14,279 nucleotides of DNA from UBA1161 sp049520395 (GTDB lineage Bacteria; Planctomycetota; Phycisphaerae; Tepidisphaerales; Tepidisphaeraceae), in assembly GCA_049520395.1 (NCBI GenBank), contig JBEKPV010000080.1, positions 1 through 14,279 of the forward strand. The letters are read 5' to 3'. Below are positions 6,757 to 13,857 of the stretch, one piece after another. The notes beneath the pieces are model-generated. The model was not told the DNA's origin, searched no databases, and worked only from the letters and a program-made list of their open reading frames with translations. Numbering within the stretch: position 1 is the stretch's first letter; every line of letters begins with the position of its first letter. A program made the position numbers and the translations under genes.

Positions 6757-7062
6757 TCAAGCCGCATATAATGTGACCCGGTGCCGGTTGGCGACTTGCA
6801 GAAAATATGGATTACGAACGTCTCGGCTGCTTACCAGATCCACCGGTTGCCCCAGCAGCCGTTCCAAATCCTCACAGAGGCCAAAAAACCGATCGGCTAG
6901 GTGTGTCTCGTCGGAGTCAAATTCGAAAAAGAAGTCGACGTCGCTTCGCGCCGGCTCAAAATCCCCGCGGGCCGCGGAGCCGAAGAGTTCAAGTTTGCTC
7001 ACCCCGTACTTCCGGCACAAGGCGGCGATCTGCTCACGATGCTGCTCCAAAAGCGGAATCAT
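6757..7062 (-). CDS. Minimal nucleotidyltransferase (MNT-domain) protein
   Basis: A complete 101-residue MNT protein of the polymerase-beta nucleotidyltransferase superfamily. The signature GSAARGDFEPARSDVDFFF (28-46) supplies GS at 28-29 and the metal-binding aspartates D41 and D43; a third, D75, sits in QPVDLV. In two-gene modules (MntA-HepT) such proteins AMPylate and silence a HEPN RNase toxin; other small MNT proteins have unknown targets. No HEPN gene is beside it: downstream lies the convergent PLP gene, upstream the DUF2231-like gene. The start is ATG 7062 because TATAAT ends 7 bases before it, there is no SD, and residues 1-10 (MIPLLEQHRE) match the usual beginning; the frame stays open upstream without family-like residues. 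Confidence 0.88.
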   Translation of the reverse strand: MIPLLEQHREQIAALCRKYGVSKLELFGSAARGDFEPARSDVDFFFEFDSDETHLADRFFGLCEDLERLLGQPVDLVSSRDVRNPYFLQVANRHRVTLYAA

Positions 7063-7069
7063 CGAGGCA

Positions 7070-7075
7070 ATTATA
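7070..7075 (-). promoter_or_regulatory. -10 box of the MNT gene
   Basis: TATAAT on the minus strand, with 7 bases between it and the ATG at 7062. This gives a leaderless or nearly leaderless message separate from the upstream operon, which ends at 7097. No strong -35 is visible. Confidence 0.5.
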
Positions 7076-7096
7076 CTCCGAATAAGCCCTGACGAC

Positions 7097-8332
7097 CTAT
7101 TGGCCGGAGGCAACCGGCCATTGCCCCCCCGCCGTCTGCGAAGAGGGCCCCGTCGCAGGCTGACTCGCAGGCTCCGTCGCCGGTTGCGTTGCCGGCTCCT
7201 CCGCCGCAGGCGCAGGCCGGAAATGATCGATCGGCCCCGTATCCCCATCGAAAAGCAGCAGCGTCCCCACCCAAACCTGCGCCGCCACCGCCAATATCAA
7301 CAGCAGCGCCGTGAGTCCCAGAAATTCCCGATGCCGCGGAGCCCATTTGCCAAGTCCCCCCAGGATCAGGCAGAGGACGAGAATGCTGCTGCCGATCACG
7401 ATATGCGCGCCGATCCGGCGCTGGCTCGGCGTTCCCAGCCCGACGATCGCGCCGCGAAGTTGGGCCATATCGATGCCCTTGGTGAAGATCAAAAATCCGC
7501 CGACATAAAGGCCCGCCGTAAGAGTCAGCACCGCCAGGATTGCCGCCACGATCCAAAACCGCGCCGGCGGCGGCGTCGAGGGAATTACCGCCGTCAGTTC
7601 CCGCGGCGACGGCACGTTCGACCACGGATCGGTCGGCCGCTCCGTGTACTGCCCTTGCGGGGCCGCCGGAGGGGGGGGAAGTTTCTCAGCGCTGCGCCGA
7701 TACGACACGCCCATCCCCCCCGCCGCCACCGCGATCACGAAACCCGCCAGCACCAGATGCACCTGCATCGGCGAAATCGCGAATTCCAATTGATCCTGCC
7801 AGCGCGACGACTGCGGCGGCGGACCTTCGTTCGCCGAGGAAAATTTCCCATCGACGCCAAACCCTTCGCGAAAGACCATTTCTCCGCCATGCCAGGCCCC
7901 GACCGCGATCAGCCCCATGGCGATCATGATCATCCCCAGCGACGGAAAATAAATATATTTCCGCACCCGATCCGAAGCCCCCAGCCACCAGACCACCGCT
8001 ATCAGCGCCAGCACCGACGCCACCGAATTCAGCACCACATGCTGGCGCACCAGCCCCCAATCCCGGACGGTGAATCCGCTGCCGGATACTAGTTCGTTCC
8101 AGGTATCCGGCGAATTGCCATGCGTGGAAACATCGTAGAGCGCATAGATTCCGCTGGTGGCCACCGGGACCAGCAGGAGTGTGCCGATGAGGATCATCCA
8201 GCGGCCGGCTTTATGCAGCGAGCCGCCGTGCCACATAAAGTTGAATATCTCGATAAACAGTCCGACGCCCAGCAGCGCCAGCGGAAAATGGATCAGGATC
8301 ACGTGTACGTTGGGGACGATGACGGGGATCAA
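7097..8332 (-). CDS. DUF2231-like polytopic membrane protein with Pro/Thr/Gln tail
   Basis: The 411-residue product has about eight membrane segments. The first four (from VHVILIHFPLALLGVG to MIMIAMGLIAVGAWHGG) look like a DUF2231 domain, with histidines at the membrane edges (IHFPLAL, WHGGEMVF); a second four-helix unit (MQVHLVLAGF, FWIVAAIL, AHIVIGSSIL, ALLLILAVAAQ) also carries histidines. Paired histidines on helices hint at haem b binding, an inference. Between the halves is a Pro-rich loop, and the C-terminus is a low-complexity tail of EPATQPATEP type ending in GQWPVASGQ. The start is TTG 8332, fixed by AGGGAGG 6 bases upstream; no ATG fits. It follows the prenyltransferase-repeat gene by 27 bases, one operon. 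Function unknown, perhaps a quinone or haem-linked membrane partner of the secreted neighbour. Confidence 0.78.
   Translation of the reverse strand: MIPVIVPNVHVILIHFPLALLGVGLFIEIFNFMWHGGSLHKAGRWMILIGTLLLVPVATSGIYALYDVSTHGNSPDTWNELVSGSGFTVRDWGLVRQHVVLNSVASVLALIAVVWWLGASDRVRKYIYFPSLGMIMIAMGLIAVGAWHGGEMVFREGFGVDGKFSSANEGPPPQSSRWQDQLEFAISPMQVHLVLAGFVIAVAAGGMGVSYRRSAEKLPPPPAAPQGQYTERPTDPWSNVPSPRELTAVIPSTPPPARFWIVAAILAVLTLTAGLYVGGFLIFTKGIDMAQLRGAIVGLGTPSQRRIGAHIVIGSSILVLCLILGGLGKWAPRHREFLGLTALLLILAVAAQVWVGTLLLFDGDTGPIDHFRPAPAAEEPATQPATEPASQPATGPSSQTAGGQWPVASGQ
7101..7120. repeat. Inverted repeat at the 3' end of the DUF2231-like gene
   Basis: TGGCCGG (7101-7107) and CCGGCCA (7114-7120) form a 7 bp stem with loop AGGCAA. 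The arms code the last residues (WPVASGQ) of the membrane protein. It may serve as a transcript 3' end for the operon; no T-tract follows on the minus strand. Confidence 0.4.
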
Positions 8333-8338
8333 AGTTTG

Positions 8339-8345
8339 CCTCCCT
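8339..8345 (-). promoter_or_regulatory. Shine-Dalgarno site deciding the TTG start at 8332
   Basis: AGGGAGG with 6 bases to TTG 8332. The same GCAGGGAGG string precedes the upstream gene's ATG at 9532, with equal spacing, so both operon genes use a near-perfect SD. Confidence 0.75.
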
Positions 8346-8359
8346 GCAAAAGCGGGCGA

Positions 8360-9532
8360 TCACTTAGCCGGATGCGCCTGCAGATCGTTCTTCGCCTCTT
8401 CAAGGGCAATCACGGTATAAGAAGTGACGAGCACTGGGCTATCCTCCATCCAGCGGCGTTGCCCGACATAACTTCCGTCGGCGGCCTGCAAAACGGCCAG
8501 TTTATCGATCAGCGCGGTTCGCCAATCGTGCTTGCGTCCCTGCGGATCGACGATGATCGGCTCTCCATACGCCGACAGCGCCTTGGCCATGGTGTAATAA
8601 TAATAGAACAGTCCCCCCTTCGCGTTATCCGCCCCGCCAGCGGACATCCCAGGATTCTCATCGACCGTAAAATTCCGACTGATCCAGCTCCACGCCGCAT
8701 GCACGCGCGGATCGTCATGCGACAACCCCGCATAAATCATGCTCTTCAGCCCGGCGTACGTCATCGACCCATAGCTCCGCAGCATCCGCCGCCCGCCCAA
8801 AATATAGTCCCCCGCCGGCGACATGCCCCCCTTGGCGGGCGTGTAGACAAATCCCCCGTCGTTCCCCGCCCAGGGCTGATCGTTCGTCTCCGAAAAATTC
8901 TGGCACCGCGTCGCGAATTTCAGCGCCGCCTGGAACGCCGGATCGCTGCTCGGCACACCAGCATCGTGCAGGGCGTCCAATGCAAATTGCGTATTGCTCA
9001 AATCCGGCCGCGCGGCTTTCCCATAGCCGAACCCCCCATAACGCGGGTCTTTATCGCTGGCGACCCGCACCGTATCCGGGACGCCCTGAATTTTGTCCGA
9101 CCATTGCGTCGAGCGCAGATAGCTCAGCGCTTTGTGAATCGCCGCCTGGTATTCCCCCTCCTGGCTGATCGCCAGGGTGCTGATGCAGATCGCAGTGTTG
9201 TAATCCGCCAGGATATGAAGATAGATCCCCCCGTCCGGCTGCTGATCGGAAAGCAGCTTGTCGAACGATTTATCCAAAAACGGAATATCCGCGTCGTATT
9301 TAGAATCCGACAAAAAGGCATGCTGCACCAGTGCCGTAATCCCCGGGAATTCCCCCTCGGCGTCGTTCTGCCAACTGAAGTCCGGCTTCTGCTGCGATTT
9401 CAAATAATTCAGCGCCTTGTCCGCGGTCGCCTGCGCCAGCGCCGCCGGATCGCTGGCGTCGCCAAACGCCTGCAAACCAACCGTCGCCAGACCAATAAAA
9501 GCAGCCGCGAGGAAAATCGATTTGCGGATCAT
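8360..9532 (-). CDS. Secreted prenyltransferase/squalene-oxidase-repeat protein
   Basis: A 390-residue protein with a signal peptide (MIRKSIFLAAAFIGLATVGLQA). The mature part is an alpha/alpha-toroid of the prenyltransferase-squalene oxidase type, seen as repeated blocks: ALNYLKSQQKPDFSWQND, FDKLLSDQQPDGGIYL, ALSYLRSTQWSD, NTQFALDALHDAGVP, AALKFATRCQNF, AWSWISRNFTVDENPG, and ALIDKLAVLQAADGSYVG. QQ-PDG and SYG-MTYAGLKSMIYAG motifs are as in planctomycete members of unknown function. No DxDD cyclase motif is seen, so a squalene-cyclase reaction is not expected; a peptide- or glycan-binding or protease-inhibitor-like role is possible. ATG 9532 is chosen because AGGGAGG stands 6 bases upstream and the signal peptide starts there; the longer frame to 9736 reads into the preceding gene. 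Confidence 0.85.
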   Translation of the reverse strand: MIRKSIFLAAAFIGLATVGLQAFGDASDPAALAQATADKALNYLKSQQKPDFSWQNDAEGEFPGITALVQHAFLSDSKYDADIPFLDKSFDKLLSDQQPDGGIYLHILADYNTAICISTLAISQEGEYQAAIHKALSYLRSTQWSDKIQGVPDTVRVASDKDPRYGGFGYGKAARPDLSNTQFALDALHDAGVPSSDPAFQAALKFATRCQNFSETNDQPWAGNDGGFVYTPAKGGMSPAGDYILGGRRMLRSYGSMTYAGLKSMIYAGLSHDDPRVHAAWSWISRNFTVDENPGMSAGGADNAKGGLFYYYYTMAKALSAYGEPIIVDPQGRKHDWRTALIDKLAVLQAADGSYVGQRRWMEDSPVLVTSYTVIALEEAKNDLQAHPAK

Positions 9533-9538
9533 GGCATA

Positions 9539-9545
9539 CCTCCCT
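9539..9545 (-). promoter_or_regulatory. Shine-Dalgarno site for the gene starting at 9532
   Basis: AGGGAGG, 6 bases from ATG 9532. An out-of-frame ATG at 9537 followed at once by CCA TGA makes a two-codon reading frame overlapping the true start; it is too near the SD to be used efficiently. Confidence 0.75.
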
Positions 9546-9571
9546 GCGCCGAAAAAAACCTCCCCGCCGAA

Positions 9572-9577
9572 ATTGTA
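9572..9577 (-). promoter_or_regulatory. Possible internal -10 box
   Basis: TACAAT (5 of 6) in the 74-base gap after the GT-C-like gene, about 40 bases before ATG 9532. No -35 match. It could allow the secreted-protein and DUF2231-like genes to be expressed apart from the upstream genes. Confidence 0.3.
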
Positions 9578-9606
9578 ACGCCTGCCGGCCAAAAGTGCGC
9601 GGGCGG

Positions 9607-12051
9607 CTAGCGAATTTGCAGATCGGTCCAATAGGACCAGCTCCGAACATGCTTGGGACCCGGGACGGTTTCCAGATAAACCGCCACCGCCGGCGGCTTG
9701 TCGGGCAACTGGATTTCCGCGGTCTGCGGACCCCAATCCAACCGCGAGTTGGCCGGGTCGAGCGTGCGCGACCAGGCCAATTTCGCGTCGAACCCGTCCG
9801 GTTTTATCTGATCAATCGTATAAACCCGAAATTCAACCCCGTCGGTCACTTCCCACTCCATAAAACTCTTGTCGAGCAACCCAAACGAAAACCGGAACCT
9901 GCCCGAACCGCTAGAAATCGGAAAAATCAGCCGGCTCGGCGCCGCCGCCGCCAGCACGATTTTCCCGGCATCCCCCGCGATCAATTCCGGCGGCTCCTCG
10001 GCGTGCACAATTCTCATCCGCGCCACCCAATCACGCAGGTTCAGATAATTCGCCATCCCCGGAACCTGCGAAATCTCCACGTGCGGAAATTTCAGACGCC
10101 AAAATGTCAACTCGTACTGATCCTCAAAACACGGACTGCTCTCGCTCTGGGCGAACGAAACCGCCAATTGAGTAACGCCCGCCCCGGCCAATTTCTCCTT
10201 CCAATTCGGAGCATAAAGAGTCGCAAAGGCCATGTGCTCCCACGTCCGCGGCGAGAGGAGAAACCCCCCTTCCGCCACATCGCGGATCAGCCGATACGAT
10301 TCCACATCTCCCGACCGCGTCTTTATCCCCAGCAGCAGCGGCGGCGTTTTATAAATCAATCGCATCAGCCGGCCCAGCGCTGTCGGATGAATTTTCATCG
10401 TCACCCAGATCGGATCATCCGCATCCGGCACCGCCGTCCAATGGCCCAATTCCGCCGTTGTTGTTTGGATCGGCACCAGCGAAAAATCCCGCGCCAGCGA
10501 GGATTGCCGCAAAACCAGCCGCGGGCCCGTCGCGTCGGCGGGCTGGTAACGCGTCAGCAACTCCGGCCAGGAAAGCGCGTCCTCCTGAGCCGGATAATGA
10601 TAATCGATCGGCTGTATTTCAAAAAAAATCGTCCCCGGCGCCCTCGCGGAACGCAGAAACTCCGCGTTGAGCCGGCCCAGCGCCGTCGTATAGGTTAGAA
10701 GACTCTGAAAAACCGGCCGCGGCTGGTAATCCAATCCGTTCAGAAGCAGCGGCGCTTGCCCCCACGAATAGGAATCGACGCTCCCCTGAACGCGCGGAAC
10801 CCGCGTCGCGTTCGCCGCCGTCAGATCGCGCTGGTTGTAATCCTCCAGCACCGAGCCGCCGCCCGCCCATTCCATCGCCACTCCCACGCGCTCCGGCAAA
10901 GCAAGAATCGAGCCGGCCAAATATTGCTGAGTCGGAACCCGCCCCAGTCGATTCGCCGATCCCCACGCCAGCCAGATCGCCGTCGCGCTCATCGCAATCA
11001 GAAACGCCCGGCTCATAAAAAATCTCGCCCGCGGCCACAACGCCGCCAGGTAAAAAACCGACATCAGCGATAGCGAAGAGGTCGCGAGCATTTCATGCAA
11101 ATCGTGGCGCACATAACCGCCTTTAAACGCGGTCCACAACATGCCGACCAGCGCTACGATCGCCAGCCAATACATTCTCCCGCCTCCCGGCGCCTGGTTT
11201 CGCGGCCGAAAAACGCAAGCCGCCCCAAGCAGCAGCAGTCCGCCGATGAGATAGCGCAGCAAATCCACGTCGTCCGATCGCATCCCCACCGACGCCCCCT
11301 CCGCATACCCCGAAACCACTCGCCATGAATTAGCCAGATACGGAAAAAGGCTCGCCAGGTGCTGATAAGCCGCCAGCCAAAATCCCAGATAGGACGCCAG
11401 AAAAACAATCAGCAACGAAGGCATCCGGCGGCGCCAAATCTGATCGACCGTTACCGCCCCCAGAACCGGCGCCGCCATGAAAACCAGCGAAAATTTGATC
11501 TGGCACCCCAGCGCCATCGCCGCGGCGAGCAACACCTTGCTCACGGGCCACGGCCGCTCATCCACATAAAAATGGAGTAGCAGCAGCAGCCAGCACATCG
11601 CAAACAGCCGAACGTCCTGCATCTGCGTGTAGTTCGCTCCCCCCACCGCGATCGCCAGAATCATCCAAACCGCCGCCACCCACTTGCGCCCCGTGGCGAA
11701 CGTCGCCAATTTCCAAATCGCCGCGAAAAACGTCACGCCAAGAAATGTCCAAACTCCCACCACCCACGGAAAAATGGCCGGCGAATGTCCCCCCAATGCG
11801 AAACCCCACGGCCCGTATGTATAAACCAGTTGCCGCCCGAAATCCGCGCGGTGCACGTGCGCCCACTGCAGCACCATCATCCAGGAAAGATCCAAATCGT
11901 CCGGCGGAAGCTGAACCGTCCACGGCACAAAAACGCTGAGCGTGAAAAAAAATAGCGCTCCCAGCGTCATGCCCCAGAGCGCTCGCGGCAACAATTGATG
12001 TTTGGCAGGTCCGTCCAGAAGTTTGGCTCCCAACGCCCCCCGCTTCTTCAC
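9607..12051 (-). CDS. Large GT-C-like polytopic membrane protein with C-terminal beta domain
   Basis: The 814-residue product has roughly ten to eleven membrane helices in its first half (for instance LWGMTLGALFFFTLSVFV, LLLLLHFYV, LLIVFLASYLGFWLAAY, YLIGGLLLLGAACVF). The first outside loop is acidic, with QLPPDDLDLSWMMVLQWAH; acidic pairs there bind metal and lipid-linked sugar donor in GT-C glycosyltransferases. The second half, about 400 residues, is soluble and ends in a beta-rich domain (RFRFSFGLLDKSF, EFRVYTID, LDWGPQTAEIQL, AVAVYLETVPG, RSWSYWTDLQI) of the carbohydrate-binding kind common in planctomycete membrane proteins. The donor and acceptor are unknown, and the transferase call rests on topology and the acidic loop. 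The start is GTG 12051 within a GTGA overlap with the dehydrogenase stop. An ATG is absent nearby. Expected to work in envelope polysaccharide or protein glycosylation. Confidence 0.65.
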   Translation of the reverse strand: MKKRGALGAKLLDGPAKHQLLPRALWGMTLGALFFFTLSVFVPWTVQLPPDDLDLSWMMVLQWAHVHRADFGRQLVYTYGPWGFALGGHSPAIFPWVVGVWTFLGVTFFAAIWKLATFATGRKWVAAVWMILAIAVGGANYTQMQDVRLFAMCWLLLLLHFYVDERPWPVSKVLLAAAMALGCQIKFSLVFMAAPVLGAVTVDQIWRRRMPSLLIVFLASYLGFWLAAYQHLASLFPYLANSWRVVSGYAEGASVGMRSDDVDLLRYLIGGLLLLGAACVFRPRNQAPGGGRMYWLAIVALVGMLWTAFKGGYVRHDLHEMLATSSLSLMSVFYLAALWPRARFFMSRAFLIAMSATAIWLAWGSANRLGRVPTQQYLAGSILALPERVGVAMEWAGGGSVLEDYNQRDLTAANATRVPRVQGSVDSYSWGQAPLLLNGLDYQPRPVFQSLLTYTTALGRLNAEFLRSARAPGTIFFEIQPIDYHYPAQEDALSWPELLTRYQPADATGPRLVLRQSSLARDFSLVPIQTTTAELGHWTAVPDADDPIWVTMKIHPTALGRLMRLIYKTPPLLLGIKTRSGDVESYRLIRDVAEGGFLLSPRTWEHMAFATLYAPNWKEKLAGAGVTQLAVSFAQSESSPCFEDQYELTFWRLKFPHVEISQVPGMANYLNLRDWVARMRIVHAEEPPELIAGDAGKIVLAAAAPSRLIFPISSGSGRFRFSFGLLDKSFMEWEVTDGVEFRVYTIDQIKPDGFDAKLAWSRTLDPANSRLDWGPQTAEIQLPDKPPAVAVYLETVPGPKHVRSWSYWTDLQIR

Positions 12052-13097
12052 TTCAGCGAAGCCATGTCGATCACGAAACGATATTTCACGTCGCTCTTCA
12101 GCATCCGCCCGTAGGCCTCGTTGATCTTCTGAATCGGAATCGTCTCAATGTCGCAAACGATATTTTTCTCAGAACAAAAATCGAACATCTCCTGCGTCTC
12201 ACGAATTCCGCCGATGATCGACCCCGCCACCCGCCGCCGCTTGAGCAGCAGCGGCCGGAAATCCGGCGTCGGATATTTCTCCTCCGGCAATCCCACCATG
12301 CAAAGCGTCCCATCCCGCCGCAGAAGCGAAATATAGTCGTTCAGTTCCAGCCGAGCCGACACGGTATTGAGAATAAAATCAAAACTCCCCGCCTCTTTTT
12401 TCATCTGATCCGCATCCGTCGAAATCACCACTTGATCCGCCCCCAATCGCCGCGCGTCTTCAACTTTTTTCGGCGAAGTCGTAAAGACCACCGTCTGCGC
12501 CCCCAGTGCATGGGAAAACTTGACCCCCATATGCCCCAGTCCCCCGAGCCCCACGATGCCCACTTTCTGACCCTTCCCGACGTTCCATTGTTTCAGTGGC
12601 GAATACGTCGTGATCCCCGCGCAAAGCAGCGGCGCCGACCCCGCCAAATCCAGATTCGTCGGCACGCGCAGCACAAACCCCTCATCCACCACGATGCGCT
12701 TGGAATATCCCCCATACGTCATCAGCCCCGTCTGCTTATCCGGGCTGTTGTAGGTCAGCACGAACCCCTTCTCGCAATATTGCTCCAGCCCCCCCCGGCA
12801 GCTTGCGCATTCCTGGCACGAGCCGACCATGCAACCCACTCCCGCCAGATCGCCGGCTTTGAATTTTCTCACCTCCGCCCCCACCTGCGTCACCCGCCCC
12901 ACGATTTCATGCCCCGGCACCACCGGATAGACGGTGCTCTTCCATTCGTTCCGCGCCATATGCAGATCCGAATGACAGACCCCGCAAAAGAGAATATCAA
13001 TCTGAACATCCCTCGCCCCCGGCGTCCGCCGCTCAAACTGAAACGGCCCCAATTCCGAAACGGCGCTCCGTGCGGCATACCCAAGTGTGTTCGCCAT
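12048..13097 (-). CDS. Zinc-dependent alcohol dehydrogenase (CAD/YahK type)
   Basis: A 349-residue medium-chain dehydrogenase/reductase that interconverts aldehydes and primary alcohols with NAD(P)H. Catalytic zinc ligands: C41 (GVCHSDLH), H63 with E64 (PGHEIVG) and C159 (PLLCAGIT). Structural zinc ligands: C94, C97, C100 and C108 (GSCQECASCRGGLEQYC). The dinucleotide-binding loop is GLGGLGHMG at 183-191. The pattern and length match the cinnamyl alcohol dehydrogenase-like group that includes E. coli YahK and Ahr, which favour NADPH. ATG 13097 has no SD; a weak TAAACT ends 6 bases before it. Its stop overlaps the GTG of the GT-C-like gene, so both are co-translated, although their jobs have no obvious link. 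Confidence 0.93.
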   Translation of the reverse strand: MANTLGYAARSAVSELGPFQFERRTPGARDVQIDILFCGVCHSDLHMARNEWKSTVYPVVPGHEIVGRVTQVGAEVRKFKAGDLAGVGCMVGSCQECASCRGGLEQYCEKGFVLTYNSPDKQTGLMTYGGYSKRIVVDEGFVLRVPTNLDLAGSAPLLCAGITTYSPLKQWNVGKGQKVGIVGLGGLGHMGVKFSHALGAQTVVFTTSPKKVEDARRLGADQVVISTDADQMKKEAGSFDFILNTVSARLELNDYISLLRRDGTLCMVGLPEEKYPTPDFRPLLLKRRRVAGSIIGGIRETQEMFDFCSEKNIVCDIETIPIQKINEAYGRMLKSDVKYRFVIDMASLK

Positions 13098-13103
13098 GTC
13101 GCT

Positions 13104-13109
13104 AGTTTA
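13104..13109 (-). promoter_or_regulatory. Weak -10 candidate of the dehydrogenase gene
   Basis: TAAACT (4 of 6) with 6 bases to ATG 13097. By itself the match is poor; it is listed because the spacing equals that of the better boxes before lipA and the MNT gene. Confidence 0.25.
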
Positions 13110-13178
13110 TCCATATAGGGCCTCACTCGGTAGCAGCCAATTGCGCACTTGTTACCGCGGCCCCAGGTATCAATTTTC

Positions 13179-13207
13179 TTGCATACTGTAACCTTACTGG
13201 TTACACT
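13179..13207 (+). promoter_or_regulatory. higBA promoter with palindromic operator
   Basis: A perfect inverted repeat TGTAACC (13187-13193), spacer TTACT, GGTTACA (13199-13205) lies between a -35-like TTGCAT (13179-13184) and a -10-like TACACT (13202-13207) spaced by 17 bases. A bound repressor would cover the promoter. HigA-type antitoxins autoregulate through similar TTAAC/GTTAA-like half-sites, so HigA is the expected ligand. A lone GTTAC half-site stands further up at 13151-13155. The promoter position supports GTG 13218 as the toxin start. Confidence 0.6.
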
Positions 13208-13217
13208 AACCCGCCAA

Positions 13218-13496
13218 GTGATCCGGGGATTTCGGCACAAAGGGCTGCGCCTACTATCCGAAACCGGCAACGCCCGAGGCGTCCAAGCATCGCATGCTCA
13301 GAGGCTTACCGACATCCTGGATCTACTGAACGCCGCCGCCAAACCCGGCGATATGGACTTCCCAGGCTCTGTACTTCATCCGTTGAAGGGCAAACTAAAG
13401 GGATTCTGGGCTGTCCGCGTCTCCGGCAACTGGCGAATTACCTTTCGCTTCGAGAAGGGCGATGCGTTTGACGTTGATTATGTGGATTACCATTAG
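13218..13496 (+). CDS. higB: HigB-type mRNA interferase toxin
   Basis: A 92-residue RelE-superfamily toxin, the exact length of the HigB family. It starts VIRGFRHKGLRLL, as HigB proteins do (IKSFKHKGLKLL type), continues with an Arg/Gln helix (ASHAQRLTDILDLLNAA), then HPLKGKLKGFWAVRVSGNWR and ITFRFEKGDAFDVDYVDYH. By family knowledge it cleaves mRNA on translating ribosomes; the conserved basic and aromatic residues of the SGNWRITF strand and the terminal DYH are present. The start is GTG 13218, just after the promoter; an in-frame extension upstream to 13149 reads through the operator and is unlikely. The antitoxin follows 9 bases after the stop, the toxin-first order typical of higBA. Confidence 0.93.
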   Translation: MIRGFRHKGLRLLSETGNARGVQASHAQRLTDILDLLNAAAKPGDMDFPGSVLHPLKGKLKGFWAVRVSGNWRITFRFEKGDAFDVDYVDYH

Positions 13497-13505
13497 GCGC
13501 CCAAT

Positions 13506-13796
13506 ATGAAAGAACATCGCCCCCCCACACATCCCGGCGGAATCCTCAAGCGCCTCTATCTTCAGCCCATGAACCTCTCCACCGTTGAGCTGGCAAAGGC
13601 GCTAGGCGTATCGCGCAAGACGATCTCCAAGTTGGTCAATGAACATAGCGCCATCACTCCCGATATGGCCCTGAGGCTCTCCATCGCATTCAGAACCACC
13701 CCGCAACTTTGGCTCAATCTTCAACAGAATTATGATCTCTGGCGTGCCCAAAGGACCGCAAAAGGCCTAAAGGGAATTCGAAAGTTTGCCGCCTGA
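13506..13796 (+). CDS. higA: HigA-type antitoxin, XRE-family DNA-binding protein
   Basis: A 96-residue antitoxin. It begins with the family mark HPGGILKRLYLQP, then a helix-turn-helix at about residues 26-50 (TVELAKALGVSRKTISKLVN), followed by AITPDMALRLSIAFRTTPQLWLNLQQNYDLW, the usual HigA/VapI block. It should neutralise HigB by direct binding and repress the operon at the palindrome 13187-13205. ATG 13506 has no good SD, so it is probably translated by coupling to higB across the 9-base gap. Confidence 0.94.
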   Translation: MKEHRPPTHPGGILKRLYLQPMNLSTVELAKALGVSRKTISKLVNEHSAITPDMALRLSIAFRTTPQLWLNLQQNYDLWRAQRTAKGLKGIRKFAA

Positions 13797-13814
13797 CCCA
13801 ATTTCGGCCCATGC

Positions 13815-13857
13815 ACCAGTCGGTTAATCCCGGCGCGCCGGGGCTCTACCATTGAGC
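13815..13857 (-). repeat. Truncated tRNA-Asn-like repeat, copy C
   Basis: On the minus strand it has a perfect D-arm (GCTC-AATGGTA-GAGC), then the interrupted palindrome CCCGGC-GC-GCCGGG (13829-13842), then ATTAACCGACTGGT. It departs from the other copies right after TGGT, so the T-arm and 3' acceptor are missing. It contains the last codons and stop of the GIY-YIG ORF. Confidence 0.6.

Noticed and set aside
6773..9610. Long plus-strand open frames (439 and 496 codons) opposite the DUF2231-like and prenyltransferase-repeat genes
   Set aside because: Products are Arg/Pro/His-rich with no known pattern; the minus strand codes well-formed signal peptide, membrane helices and repeats. They are antisense shadows of GC-rich codons.
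9595..10698. 367-codon plus-strand frame opposite the GT-C-like gene
   Set aside because: Basic, Arg/Gln/Pro-rich composition typical of antisense reading; the opposite strand has a coherent membrane protein.
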